NCBI GenBank assembly: GCA_963383645.1
Contig: OY726560.1
Span: 85,361,093 to 85,425,092, forward strand
Origin: Muscardinus avellanarius
Lineage: Eukaryota; Chordata; Mammalia; Rodentia; Gliridae
Direction: 5' to 3'
DNA: 64,000 nucleotides
Part shown: positions 39,202 to 51,140 of the stretch, one piece after another
How positions within the stretch are numbered: the stretch's first letter is position 1
Layout: each line of letters starts with the position of its first letter
Position numbers and translations under genes: made by a program
The notes under the pieces: generated by a model
What the model was told of the DNA's origin: nothing
Database searches by the model: none
Seen by the model: only the letters and a program-made list of their open reading frames with translations

Positions 39202-39432
39202 GGCCAGGCGTGGTGGCACATTCTTGTAATCCCAGCATTCAAGAGGCAGAGACCAGAGGATCGCGGTCCGCAGACAGCCTCAGCTACTTAGTGAGGCCCC
39301 TTGCAACTCAGTGAGACCCTGTTTCTAAAATAAAGAATAAAAAATTAGGGCTGGGGGTGTCACTCAGAGCAGGAATGCCTCTGGGTTCCATCCCCAGTAC
39401 TGCAAAAAAAAAAAAAAAAAAAAAAAAAAAGA
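39202..39432 (+). mobile_element. B1-ID SINE, type A, with 9-bp target duplication
   Basis: GATTGTGAT at 39193-39201 and 39433-39441. GCCAGGCGTGGTGGCACATT, CTACTTAGTGAGGCCCCTTG, GGCTGGGGGTGTCACTCAGA and a 30-A tail. Confidence 0.95.
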
Positions 39433-40410
39433 GATTGTGATTCAACCCAGTATCATATTTTACTGCATGCCAAAGCTTTTGATGTAAGTTATTTCATTTT
39501 CAAGTAATAGGTTGATTTTTCTGTATGGTCACATTAACTATAATCAACTTAAAATGATAAGTAGTTTAAAAGGATTATTTCTTAGAACATTGGGGCTTTT
39601 ATTTTTATGTTACATGTTAGTCTGTTTTCAGATTTATCAATATCTAAGAAACAAAGCATAAGTCTATTAAATAGGATAGTTTGTGAGAGCCCAACTCTGT
39701 GTACATGAACCAACACTGTAACCAGGAAAAGTGGTCTGGGGTGTCTTTTGTGACTTAGGGAGATCTCAGGAGCCAGCAGCAGTAAGGAAAGGCAACATTA
39801 CTTCTGCTCTCTGTCAGTTCTGCAGTGCTGCCCAACCGTGGGTATTAAGAGGCCCTCCCTCACTGACATCTCTTTTTGACAAACCTCTGCCACTGTTAGC
39901 CTTCAACCACAAATGTCAAAGATGAGTACTTATATAAGAGCCCTTCTTATTTCTGTTGGCCAACTTTTTTTTTGAAAAGACAATCTAAAGTGAAACCTTT
40001 TCTCATTTGTTGATCATTATTACTCACAACATTATCATATATCATTTTGCATGTGCATCAGGGAGCAACATAATAGAAGACAGACTTGAAAAGCATGAGG
40101 AGCCAAAGAAAAGTCACAGTAAAGGAGACCCTGGACATGGCCTGGCTTAGTGTGGGGTGGGGCATCACAGAATTGCTCTTACAGTGGACTTCTCATTCTG
40201 TTTATGTTTTAAGCTTTCGGTGAAGTTTTGGTATGGCCAAAGTAGTTTAATGTTTTGAAAGCACATACCCTGCATCAATGATGACAAAATGGTACACTGG
40301 GTCAGTGTTGAGCTTCATCAATTTGATATTTAAGTCAAATATGATACTTCAATTAAATTTTATAGTCATTTTATCCTTATAATTAATTCTGGTAATTTCA
40401 CTATTTCTAA

Positions 40411-40719
<309 letters not shown>

Positions 40720-41098
40720 TAGCTAGTGAAAGCAATAGATGTATTTTAACTTTTAAAGAAGAAATACTCTTCACAGATTTATGTATATGAATAAAACAAT
40801 AGATTCAGTTATTTTTGGAAAGGTGATGTAGAAATAACCCACTATGATTAAAGGAGCCTTGGCTTTCATTCATGGTCAGCCGCTGGCTGAGTGTGTGTGT
40901 GTGAGTATGTGTACATAGGCAAGTGTGTATATGTGTGCACAGATATTGAACAAGTTACTTCCTCTTCTAGTTTCCTCCCCTGGAAAGTATTCAGGTGACC
41001 GTGATGACCTTCACCAGCTGCTCAGTGTCCAGTGTTCAGTTTTTTGAATATAGTAAAAAGAAATCCTGTTTGTAACATCATTAATAAAATAAAATTTT

Positions 41099-41208
41099 GG
41101 GGCTGGGATGTAGCTCAGTGGCAAAGCGCTTGCCTGGCAAGTGCACCACCCTGGGTTCGATCCCCAGTCCAAAAAAAGACAAAAAAAGAACCCCTTAAAA
41201 AAAAAATA
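41099..41208 (+). mobile_element. free ID element, well preserved
   Basis: GGGCTGGGATGTAGCTCAGTGGCAAAGCGCTTGCC with both pol III boxes (A: TAGCTCAGTGG, B: GGTTCGATCCC) intact, then an A-rich tail. It is the most tRNA-like repeat in the window. Confidence 0.9.
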
Positions 41209-41435
41209 AGCTAAGAAAACAAATTTTTAAATCTTCATACAGTACAATCTAGGGTTGTTTGAAAGCATTCTTCAGCTATTAATGAGCATTTTTTAAAATT
41301 TTAAATTCTTACCTTGGTTTGTAATTATTAGGTTTAATAAACATGTGAAATGCTAATTTATTCAGACAGCAGGATCTTTTAACAGCAAATTACCTTTAAT
41401 ATTCACTCACTCATTTATTTATTTAAGTAATTTAT

Positions 41436-41632
41436 TTTGTGGTACTGGGAATTGAACCCAGGACCAGTCTACTTCCAAACTACACCCCCGGCCCTAATTT
41501 TTATTTTTGAAACATGATCTCACTAAATTGTGGAGGACCTCACTAAGTAGCTGGGGCTGGCCATGAACCTGCAATCCTCTTGTCTTAGACTCCCACGTAC
41601 TGGAATTACAAGCATGCGCCACCATGCCCGGA
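41436..41632 (-). mobile_element. B1-ID SINE, type A
   Basis: GTGGTACTGGGAATTGAACC, CTACACCCCCGGCCC, ending CACCATGCCCGG. Confidence 0.9.
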
Positions 41633-42646
41633 TCTATCTTTAATTTATAAAAACATACTTCAGAGAAATAATGGTCTTTCATAATAAATTAGTCTAAATC
41701 CAAGCTAATTGTCTAGTAGAAGTAGATTATGTAAGGTTCCCCGGGACCCAGCATGACAGTTGTGGAGTTTATGTATCTTAGGCCCTGACATCTCAACCTG
41801 CCATTTGCAAGTTAATGGGTCTCACCATTTCCACACAGTGTGCTTTGTTGCAAATTGTTAGTTATCATGAAGGCACAATATAAAAATAGTTAGTGGAAAT
41901 ATTCCTGGAACAACGTGGCTTGGACACTTCCAAGGATTACACTTCCAGTTAAGTAATATTTTTTGTTTCTTTCTAATTATATGTTTTAAAATATTTAAAG
42001 TATTACTTCCTTATCTATATTTTATTAAACATTTATGCTATATAATTATACAAATACAAAATACAACAGTGGTCTACTACTGTTCATAATATTGAGTTGA
42101 AGATACTAATTCAATTTGAGTAAGCCATGTACTGAGATAATATTTTTTGCCTAGGGTTATTAATGAGTATTTATTGAGTTGATAAATCTCCTAGTCTCTT
42201 ATGACTATATTTGTGGAATACCAAGCTGGGATTAGAATTAGTTTCTAATTCAGTACCCTCATGAATTCAACTTGTTGGTACAATAATAAAAATATAATTT
42301 TGTTAATATAATGCTTTAATCTGATTCAGTATATCTCAGAAATATATTTTGGGATGCAGTGGCACATATGGACTATAGTATTTTTAAAGGATATTAGACC
42401 TCACTTTTAAAACACAACCCCCCCTGCTCATATTTGAATATCTCATTTGCTTTGAATTATCCATCTAAACAGCAACTATGTTTATTCCTTCTGAATTCAT
42501 AAATACTTAAATGAAAGTAATTTAGTTGCATTTAAGTATATGTGGTTATGTTTCTTCCGTTGGCAATTATTCCTCTAAAGCACATTTTGTCTATAGTGTT
42601 ACTTTACCAGGAATAGTTATTATCTTTCTTTTTTTACTCTAAACAG

Positions 42647-42770
42647 TTAACACAGATCATGCGAACTGGACAGAACACTTGGGAAAGTAAAAACATCCTT
42701 GCTGTTTCATTTGCTCCACTTGTGCAACCAAGTAAGAATGACAATGGCAAATCAGATTCTGTGGGACTCC
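42647..42770 (+). CDS. PCMTD1: PCMTD1 fourth coding exon (codons 195-236)
   Basis: The 124-nt exon lies between acceptor TTTTTTTACTCTAAACAG (42646) and donor CC|GTAAGT (42771). It encodes LTQIMRTGQNTWESKNILAV and onward through SFAPLVQPSKNDNGKSDSVGL, and ends after the first base of Pro236. This is the last strand/helix of the methyltransferase-like domain plus a polar linker rich in Ser, Asn, Asp and Lys. Phase enters at 0 and leaves at 1, in agreement with the flanking exons. The intron upstream is short (about 2.0 kb) compared with its neighbours. Confidence 0.97.
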
Positions 42771-42904
42771 GTAAGTAGATCTTTGAACTTTCTGGTTAAA
42801 TATCACACATATTCAGTTCATATGCTTGGGATTGCATATGCTTGTAATTACATACAATAGGGAATTAAATATGCAACAATGCATTCAGTAAATTTATCCA
42901 CCAT

Positions 42905-43262
42905 TTTAATTTTTAAATTTAGTCTTGTTTTTATTTTTATTAGTGCATTATAACTTTGCATAATAGCAAAATTTATTGTTACATATTTGTACATGCACAT
43001 AACATAAATTGATCAGTTTTACTTCCCGGTATCTCCTCTTTGTCTCCGTTCTCCCCTCTCTCTGGTCTCCTTCCTCTATTCTACTCATCTCCTCCTGTTT
43101 TCACTACCTATCTTTTCTTTTGTTCTCTCTGGCTTCCACATGTTAAAAAAAAAAAACATAAGACCTTTGACTTTCCGAGTCCGGCTTATTTTGCTTAACA
43201 GAATGCTCTCAGATTCCACCTATTTTCCTGCAGAAGACAAAATTTTGTTTTTCTTTACAGCT
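42905..43262 (-). mobile_element. L1 3' end fragment
   Basis: TTTTATTTTTATTAGTGCAT...TCTCTGGTCTCCTTCC...CTTATTTTGCTTAACAGAAT...TTTTGTTTTTCTTTACAGCT is the 3' UTR and last ORF2 codons of an L1 in reverse. Confidence 0.65.
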
Positions 43263-43274
43263 AAGTAAATAATA

Positions 43275-43375
43275 CTGTCTTTATTTTTTGTGATGCTGGA
43301 GATAAAATTCAGGGCCTCGTGCACTGCACACTAGGAGAGTGCACTACCATTGAACTACACCCACAGCCCCCACCC
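43275..43375 (-). mobile_element. free ID element, diverged
   Basis: GTGATGCTGGAGATAAAATT, GAGTGCACTACCATTGAACT, ACACCCACAGCCCCC. Confidence 0.75.
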
Positions 43376-43975
43376 ATTTTTAAGACCTTGTGCAGTATAT
43401 TGCTGGCTGCCTCCATGGGAACATGGAAAGAAGGGCATGTCAAACCAAAAGTGAATTTATTGTAGTTTGTGTTGAGTTTGAAGAATGTGAGGAAGAGCAT
43501 TTATCTGCCATGGGTGTGGTGGCAAAGAGGGCCTTTCTTCTGAGGCAACAGCTACATGATAGTTGGAATGATATGAGAACATTTCCACACAGAGAAAAAG
43601 TAAATGCAAAAGGCTCTAGAGTAAAATAGGGCTTGCTGGTTCCCAGATCAGGAATAAGTTCAGAAGAGCAGGAGCAGAGGAAAAAGAGGAAATGAAGTAT
43701 TTTTTCTTTTCAGTGGCCTGCTGAGAGATGGCACCACTGCTATTATTTGGAAGACTGGGCTGGCATGTTTTGGAAATAGGTGTAGAAAGAGCAGACATTT
43801 TCTTCTGGTCATGTTTGAGTTGTCTATTACCATGCAAATTTGTCAGATGGCCACAGGGGTGCAAGCCTGCTACATAACAGAAACATGACTTGAGAATCCT
43901 CAACGTAAAGATGGCACTATGAGCTGTGTTCAGATGAGAATGGATGAGGCCATGCAGGGGAAGTGAAGAGAGCGG

Positions 43976-44014
43976 TGTAATGGACCTGTAATGGTCCTGT
44001 AATGGACCTGTGAT
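43976..44014. repeat. 12-bp tandem repeat, 3 units
   Basis: TAATGG(A/T)CCTG is repeated three times. Confidence 0.85.
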
Positions 44015-44434
44015 ATGTCGAGTTTAGAAAGAAAACAGAGGAAAACACATCGGTGATGGAGGGACCAGAAAGATGGGGGACTGCATTGCACTGGGTGTTG
44101 AGCACCAAGAAAGAGAAGCTTTAAGGAGAAGGGAATGGTACCCTTGCTGCAACTAACACGATCTTCAGAAAGAAAAGGAGGTAGCAGTAATAATTCATTT
44201 AGAGTATATCATGGTTTTGTTAACAGTTAAATAATTTTTTTAACCAAAAATAAACCTCTTGATTTTGTTTGCTTTTATTTCATAGGAATTTTAGCTTTAC
44301 AGAGAGAATATTTAATTTTTAGCATTCATTTTATCCTCTTGAACTATGTTAAGACTTTTTGTGATGGTTTTAGAAAATTATATGGAATAATATTTGTGAC
44401 ATGCTTGCTTTTCTTTTATATAATAATTGCTTAA

Positions 44435-44633
44435 GCCGAGCATGGTGGCACATTTCTGTAATCCCAATACTTGGGAGGCTGAGACAGGAGGATCCCAGGT
44501 TCATGGCCAACATCAGCAACTTAAGACCTTCTGCAACTTAGCGAGGACCTATTTAAAAAAAAAAAAAAAAAAAAAAAAAGCTGGTGTAGCGTGAAGGTAG
44601 AATTCCCTTGGATTCAATCCCCAGCACTCAAAA
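44435..44633 (+). mobile_element. B1-ID SINE, type A
   Basis: GCCGAGCATGGTGGCACATT, a 24-A linker, AGCTGGTGTAGCGTGAAGGT, GGATTCAATCCCCAGCACTC. TGCTTAA flanks both ends. Confidence 0.9.
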
Positions 44634-44708
44634 AAGTGCTTAACAAAAAGTGGTGTTGGAGTTTTGAAAAAGGTCGGTAATCTATACATGGTTTTTTCTC
44701 CCAAGTTC

Positions 44709-44879
44709 TTTTTTTTTTTTTTTTAGTAATGGAAATTGAACCCAAGGGCATTCTGCCTCCAAGCTACACTCCCAGCCCTATTTTTTTTGAAACAAGGTCT
44801 CACTAAGTTGCAGAGGGCCTCACTTAAGTAGCTGAGGCTGGCCCTGAACCTCTGATCCTCCTGTCTCAGCCTCTCAAGG
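44709..44879 (-). mobile_element. B1-ID SINE, type A, first part (split by L1)
   Basis: Poly-T, AGTAATGGAAATTGAACCCA, GCTACACTCCCAGCCC, GTCTCAGCCTCTCAAG. It continues at 45210. Confidence 0.9.
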
Positions 44880-45209
44880 GTCTAATATGTGAAAGCTAGG
44901 GAGAAAATGGGTTATAGGAGGAACTCTTAACGAAGAAGGAGATACTATAGATGAGAAAATAAGGTGACCTGAGGGGATGGGAGGGAGAAGAGGGAAATTC
45001 TCTAATGCACATGATGTACATTAACAAACATATTAAAGTCAATCAGTAAGCCAAACATGAGAAGGAAGGAGGGAGAGGGAATGGGGTGGGAATTGTGTAA
45101 GGGCTAATTGCGTGATAATGTGCATGTATGCCTCTACCATCTTGTACTCCATTAAGATGTATGACTACAATGCACCAATAAAAAATTAAAACAGCAACAA
45201 CAAAAAGAA
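44880..45209 (+). mobile_element. 5'-truncated L1 inserted in a SINE
   Basis: GGAACTCTTAACGAAGAAGG...GAGAAAATAAGGTGACCTGA...CTACCATCTTGTACTCCATT...CAATGCACCAATAAAAAATT is the L1 3' UTR with its A-rich tail in + orientation, sense to PCMTD1. It carries an AATAAA-like signal. Confidence 0.85.
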
Positions 45210-45243
45210 TTGGGATTACAAGTGTGCACCACCATGCCCAGCT
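45210..45243 (-). mobile_element. B1-ID SINE, type A, remaining B1 end
   Basis: TGGGATTACAAGTGTGCACC and CACCATGCCCAGC complete the SINE interrupted at 44880. Confidence 0.9.
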
Positions 45244-46282
45244 TCCATCCCAAGCTCACTAAGAGAGAGGGACTTGGGGGTCGGATAGCTAGGGATTGAA
45301 ATGTCAGTTTCATTACCAAGCAAAGTCAGTGGGAGAAAAAAGCTTAGGTCTATTCTTTTAAATCAGACAGACTTGCCCATCCATTTATAGGTGTTACTGA
45401 TCCACCTCCTGCTGTGGGGATCTATTTTTTCAATACGTGAATGGGCCAAAGCTAGCAGTGTGGTGTGTCGATACTGGGGGAGCTGCAGAGACCTACATGG
45501 CCAGCTGTTTTGTACACACATACTGTATAAGCTATCCCCTGCCTTGGGGAAAAGTCTGTGAGGTAATGCTGGGCCATGAACCTCTGGTGTGCTGCTCTCT
45601 GGGAATATCAGTGGTCTGAAGGCTGGTCCACTTGGACCCTGAGAGGGCCTGCTGAGTGTGCTTCTCTAATGGAAGCCACCGTCAAAGAGTTCATAAAATT
45701 CCTAAACTCTGACTCTGCTCTTATTTTAATTTCATGTAGAATGAGATAAGCACTCTTTTCTAAAAATTTATGAAACATTCATAATTTATCTTATTTTTTT
45801 GTGGTACTGCAGACACTCATTATGTTAGAAATATGAAGTTACTGGAGAAGAACATTAAATTCAAACTTAGTGCAGTCTAATCACAGAAGGAGTATATTCT
45901 GGGTATATCCTGGGACACAGAAATGCACTATATAGCACCAGAATCAGGTGAACATTAGAATTATAGTTTATTTGTGACATTTTAATTTTTAATTCATCAT
46001 AACCAAGTAGAAAGTAATAAAAAGTAATAAAGAAAATTCTTGGACATAGTTTGACCTTGATAGTGGCCTAACTGGAAGCACATTACCACATGTAAGTACA
46101 TTTCTGTAGTCTCCTGGGGTTTTTGTGTAACATCTATTTAAGTGGTTTACTTTGTAACCAATATTGCTAAAAGTTTCAGAATTCTATCAGCAGTTACTCT
46201 TTATTTTATCCAATAGTTTTCTAATTTAGTTTTTTTTAAGAGTCTTAGTTGTAAATATGATTTGATACTACGTATTTTTTTT

Positions 46283-46463
46283 GTGTGTGTGTATGGTAAT
46301 GGGGTTTGAACCCCGGGGCATTCTGCCTCCAAATTGTACCCTTAACACTATTTTATGTTTTATTTTTTGAAACAGGGTATTGCTAGGTTGATGAGAATAT
46401 CATTGCTTGCTGAGGCTTTCACACCTGCAATCCTCCTGTCTCAGCATCCCAAATGCCTAGCTT
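46283..46463 (-). mobile_element. B1-ID SINE, type A, B1 end truncated
   Basis: (GT)5 tail, GGTAATGGGGTTTGAACCCC, GAAACAGGGTATTGCTAGGT, CAGCATCCCAAATG. Confidence 0.8.
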
Positions 46464-46878
46464 AAATGTGATTTTATAATGTTGTACTTTAAGAAAGGTA
46501 TGGAGCAATTTCTATTCCCCCTCATCTGATAAAACTCACTGGTTGAGATGAATATTTATAAATATGAATGTAAAATAAAAATTCAATTAAATGGAATAAA
46601 GTGGGGATGTGGTTAGCCAAAATAAAAAAAAAAAAGGAAAAAAAATCCTGAAATACTTAAAGATGAAATGTGCCAAAAGTTTCCATCTAGATCATCTTGG
46701 GATGAGATTGGGAAGACAGTGGGGTGTTGAAGAGGTTAGGATTGGCCATGAGAAAGTCAAAGCAGTGTGTCAGGTATACATTATGTTAACTCTTTCTGTA
46801 TATACTTAAAGTTCCTGTAATAAAAGGAGAAAAAATAGTTGACAAAGCAATATATTTTATTATTTTTATTATACTTTT

Positions 46879-47066
46879 TGGGGGGGGGTACTGGGGTTCC
46901 TGGAAGCCCTTCTAGCTTTGGGCTACACTCCCAGACCTATTTTATACTTTTTTTATTTTTGGAAACAGGGTCTCTTAAGCCAGCGTGGCTGGCTTTGAAC
47001 CTGTGCGATCCTCCTGTTTCTGCCTCCCAAGCACGGGGATTACAAGCGTGCGCCACCACAACCAGC
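46879..47066 (-). mobile_element. B1-ID SINE, type B, with perfect 14-bp target duplication
   Basis: TTTATTATACTTTT at 46865-46878 and 47067-47080. GGGTTCCTGGAAGCCCTTCT and CTTAAGCCAGCGTGGCTGGC are present. Confidence 0.95.
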
Positions 47067-47118
47067 TTTATTATACTTTTATTTATTTTATTATTTTTAT
47101 TATATTTATTTACTTTTT

Positions 47119-47182
47119 GCAATACTGGGGATTGAACCCAGGGGAATTCTACCTCTGAGCCACACCCACAGCCCTATTTTTT
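47119..47182 (-). mobile_element. B1-ID SINE, type A, ID half (host of nested SINE)
   Basis: GCAATACTGGGGATTGAACC through CCACAGCCCTATTTTTT; interrupted at the oligo-T linker. Confidence 0.95.
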
Positions 47183-47407
47183 TTTTTTTTTTTTTTTTTT
47201 TTTTGGTGGTACTGTGGGTGGAGCCCAGAGGCTTTCTACCTCCGGGCTATACTCCCAGACCTTTTTTTAATATATTTTATTTGGAAACAGGGTCTCACTA
47301 AGTTGCTGAAAGCCTCATTAAATAGCTGAGGCTGGCTTCGAACCCATGCGATCCTCCTGTCTCAGCCTCCAAGCGCAGGGATTACAAGCGTGTGCCACCA
47401 CGCCCAG
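47183..47407 (-). mobile_element. nested B1-ID SINE, A/B intermediate, with 17-bp target duplication
   Basis: CCACAGCCCTATTTTTT at 47166-47182 and 47408-47424. Its ID half is type B-like (CTACCTCCGGGCTA, CTCCCAGACC) while its B1 half keeps the type A middle (CTCACTAAGTTGCTGAAAGC). Confidence 0.95.
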
Positions 47408-47424
47408 CCACAGCCCTATTTTTT

Positions 47425-47560
47425 ATTCTTTATTTTGAAACAAGGTCTTATTAAGTTGAGAAGGCCCCCATGAAGTAGCTGTGGCTGGCTTTGAACCTGT
47501 GATCCTCCTGTCTCAGCCTCCCAAGTACTGTGATTACGAGCATGCGCCACCACACTTGGC
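47425..47560 (-). mobile_element. B1-ID SINE, type A, B1 half (host of nested SINE)
   Basis: ATTCTTTATTTTGAAACAAG to CACCACACTTGGC completes the copy begun at 47119. Confidence 0.95.
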
Positions 47561-47606
47561 TTGCCAATAGCAATTTATAAAATGAGTTAGAAATTTCAAG
47601 TGTTTT

Positions 47607-47811
47607 GCTGGGCGTGGTGGCGCACACTTGTAATCCCCTCTTGGGAGGCGGAGACAGCAGGATCGCGCAGGTTCGAAGCCAGCCCTGCTGGCTTAAGAGA
47701 CACTGTTTCCAAATAAAAATATAAAAAAATAGGTCTGGGAGCTTAGCCCAGAGGTAGAAGAGCTTCTAGGAACCCCAGTACCACAAAAAGAAAAAAAAAG
47801 AAAAAAGAAAA
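47607..47811 (+). mobile_element. B1-ID SINE, type B, with perfect 16-bp target duplication
   Basis: AAATTTCAAGTGTTTT at 47591-47606 and 47812-47827. CAGGTTCGAAGCCAGCCCTG keeps a full pol III B box in the B1 half; the ID half has CTTCTAGGAACCCCAGTACC. Confidence 0.97.
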
Positions 47812-49429
47812 AAATTTCAAGTGTTTTCTAAAAAATAAAAGCTTTATATAGTATATTCACAGGATGAAAAATGTTATGAAAATTGCTATTTACCAACATT
47901 TTATAGGATATATGGAGAATAACAAGTTTTCTTTTTCGTTCAAGTTAAAATAGGTTTCTGTTCAAAGATGTTACCCTGTTCATTATAGGAAGTTAAAATA
48001 AAAAAACAATGCTAATACCAAAATTAAAAAATTCCTAAAAAAGGTGTAAATTCAATGACAAATATATCTTATAGCAATAAAATCACTCATATTAAGTGGT
48101 TTATTATAATGGAGTTAAAATTTTTACTCTGGTCCACCAGTAATTTGTATTCAGCTTCACAGTCTTATTTCTGTGCTTCTACTTATGTGTATGTATAGAT
48201 TAAGTTCTAAAAAATAAGGATATATTGTTTAATGTTTAGAGGTAGAAGAGACCATATGGAGTTTGTTCTTTCTTAGGTCAAGCCTAAAACACAAGTTTGT
48301 GAGGTCCAACCCCAGGGGAAGCACTCTAGATCTTTGTTAATAAATGAGCGTGGAAATGCTAGTCCCTGGGTCCCTGTGAAGCCTGTCCTTTGGGAGCAAG
48401 TGGAACTTAAGTTTGTGGGGTAGAGATCACTGAAGCTGTAATTTCGATATGAAAGTTTTTAAATTTAAAATTTTTATAGGACTTAGGATTAGTATTGTCC
48501 ATTCCATTAAATCTTTACTCATAACTGGAAGCGTTAGAACCAAGGAATTGTTGAGGAATAGAGAATATGAGTAATATTTGAATGGGGAGGGTAGAAAATT
48601 AAATAAATGTCTTTGTGCTGGAACTTTTAAATAGAGCTTGTGTGGATGCCATTTCAGGATTTCTGGGTGTTTGAAGCCAATCCAGGCAAGTCTGAGCGCT
48701 CCTCCATGTTGGGCCCAGTGCACTGTTTGTGAAGTTCAGGTGTTGGAATGGTTTAGATTGGAAGGTTCATCACTGGATGTGCAGACAGTGCTGACAGCAG
48801 AAGAATAGAGTCAGGTTGACAAGAGAGAGGTTTAAGAACAAGGCCAGATGAAAAGGCTAAAAGCTTCTGTTTCTTAGGTTCTTTGTAATTTCTAAAACTT
48901 TGTTTTCCTCCACCCCCTCCCTTTGCAGAACCAGCAGGTTTAGTCCTCTGAAAACAAGTACTCTCCTCTAGCTCTTGGTCTTTGTATGTCGCCATGGCTC
49001 TGGCCTTGCAGCTGGGCCCCAGAGTCATGATCTAAGCGCTTAACTTTAGAAAGGCATGGTTGACTCTGCAGTCAGCATTTCATCTAGGCCCTACTTCAGT
49101 CTCTTTAGTATTAAGTTATTATATGGAAGATGTAGTTATTATTCAAGAAGTTTCCACTTGGATAGTAATAGACATTCAGGTTTAACACAAACAACACATT
49201 TTCATCTCTTTTGTGTCCTCTCTGTCACATCAGTAACTGACACTAGCTTTTGCCTAGTTGCTCATGCCAAACACTTCCCCTCATGACCCCCAGAAAACTA
49301 TCTATCTTGTCTTGAAAAGATATCTGAAATGTGACCCTTTTTCTCCATCTTTAACTACCACTTGTGTATCAGAGATCACCCAGGTGTTGGGCAGGCCTTC
49401 TGCTCCGTCTAAAGTAGCCTTGGTTCCTT

Positions 49430-49805
49430 CCTTCAATATGGGGAGCTCCAGGGTCTGTCAGGGCTTTGCTGTTTGTTCCCTTTGCCCAGGATACTTCCAT
49501 GACTGTGGCCTCATCTCATGTAGATCCTGACTCAGACCTAACCTCCTCAGAGAGAACTCTGTGACCTCCTATTCAAAAGGAACCATACTCCCAAGTTCAT
49601 TTCTGTCCTATGACTCGTGTGAGGTTTTTTGTTGTTTAATTTTTTATCCCATATTTTTCCCAGAGTCGATTTTGTTTACATCCCCCTCCCCAACCACAGA
49701 AATGCCACGAGTGCAGTGACTTTTGTAGTCTGAATCATTCATTCTATCTAGATGAGTTTTTAAGTGCTTGGCCTATAATTTTAACAAATATTTGTTGAAT
49801 GAATA
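49430..49805 (+). mobile_element. L2 3' fragment
   Basis: TTTGCCCAGGATACTTCCAT...ACCTAACCTCCTCAGAGAGA...GTGCAGTGACTTTTGTAGTC...AACAAATATTTGTTGAATGA follows the L2 3' end in order. Confidence 0.75.
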
Positions 49806-49844
49806 TGGAATAATTTATTGAACAGTTTTGAATGGAAGCAGAGC

Positions 49845-49985
49845 GGGCAGTGTTTTGTACATTTTAACATGTAAGGGATGATATCACACATCTGCTGTTA
49901 TTATCCACATTCACAAAACTAGTTAGTGGCAGAAGCAGAATTTGAACTCAGATTCTTGATGTTGGTTTGATTTCCACTCCAGGTA
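49845..49985 (+). mobile_element. MIR fragment
   Basis: TTATTATCCACATTCACAAAACTAGTTAGTGGCAGAAGCAGAATTTGAACTCAGATTC matches the MIR core and 3' half, with the core partly deleted. Confidence 0.65.
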
Positions 49986-51140
49986 AATGGGAGCAAGTCC
50001 AGACCAGTAGAAAAACATCACTTTCTAGCTGAACGTGCCAGTTTATTTCTTTTGAATGCTTTCTGTTTCAGGTTTCAGTGGAGGGTTAGGAAGGAAGATA
50101 GCCTGAGAGGCAGTTCTGTAGTCCATAGTAGCTACATCTAAGAGTTCTTTGAATTAGGCTGTTAAGTCTCCTACCACCAATGGCCAGTAGAAAGCCCCCT
50201 CTCCTACTGCAGGGCATCTGATAGATGGTTGGAACCCTAACCCCAAGGATGGGCTTGGAAAACTGGGAGGCACAGTGTGTGGGGCTGGAGCCAGGCCTGT
50301 GCGGCCCTGGAGAGCTGGCGGCTGACTTCCCCACAGCTCCCAGCGCGAAGTGAAGATGGGCCTTCCACAGATGTTATCACAGCAGCTTTTCAAAGGTGGT
50401 ATCCAGAAAAGAGCTCCAAGGGGGAAGAGGGAAGAGAGAAGAGAAACAATTGAAGATATTTTAAATGCTGCCTAAATGAACAGGATTATGTTTTATTTAG
50501 TTTTTTTTTTTTTTTTTTAGATATTTGAGAAGGATTTGGGGTAATAATTTTATCTCGTTAGGGGTGAGAACTAGGAGAAATCCGGTTCAGGTAGGACACA
50601 GGGATTTCTCTGTGTGGAGTACTGAAATGGGTTAGGGAGAGGCACATGTGGCCTTGGTCAAAAGCACTCATAGGTCTGAGAGAGGAGTAGAACAGCAGGG
50701 AGCATGCTCCACCTCCAAGGTGTGCCTGGTGGAAGAGGCACTGGTGTAAGCAGAGTCAGTGGCATTTCCTTGGCTGTGGAAGCCATGGGCCAGGTCTCCT
50801 TGTTTATGGACAGAAAGAGACACAGAAGCTGTGTGTGATAGAATTCAGACAGAAGCAACTCTTCCAGTGCTGCTTCAGCAGTTGTGAATAGATAGTCCTT
50901 ATGATTCAAACATGAAGCAATGAAAAGATTGTGTGGTTCAAGTTCTGCTTCTTCCTCACTCTGCTTCTAAATTCTTATTTATCCTTCCAGAGAACTTTTA
51001 TGCTCATACACCACAACACACACACTCAATTTCTGTGCCTTTACACCTCTGTGCTATACGCTCCTTAGTACCTTGAATGTAATAAGTACTTCAGAAGTCA
51101 AGAGTTTAGAGTTTTTGTGTTTTCTGAAATTTGCTAACAA

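Noticed and set aside
41099..41170. tRNA gene
   Set aside because: Pol III A and B boxes are present, but the sequence is an ID SINE with an A-rich tail and lacks a proper tRNA cloverleaf 3' half.
50040..50400. Possible exon after TTTCTGTTTCAG
   Set aside because: The acceptor is fair, but no matching strong donor or frame-compatible body is seen; the nearest GT sites are weak.
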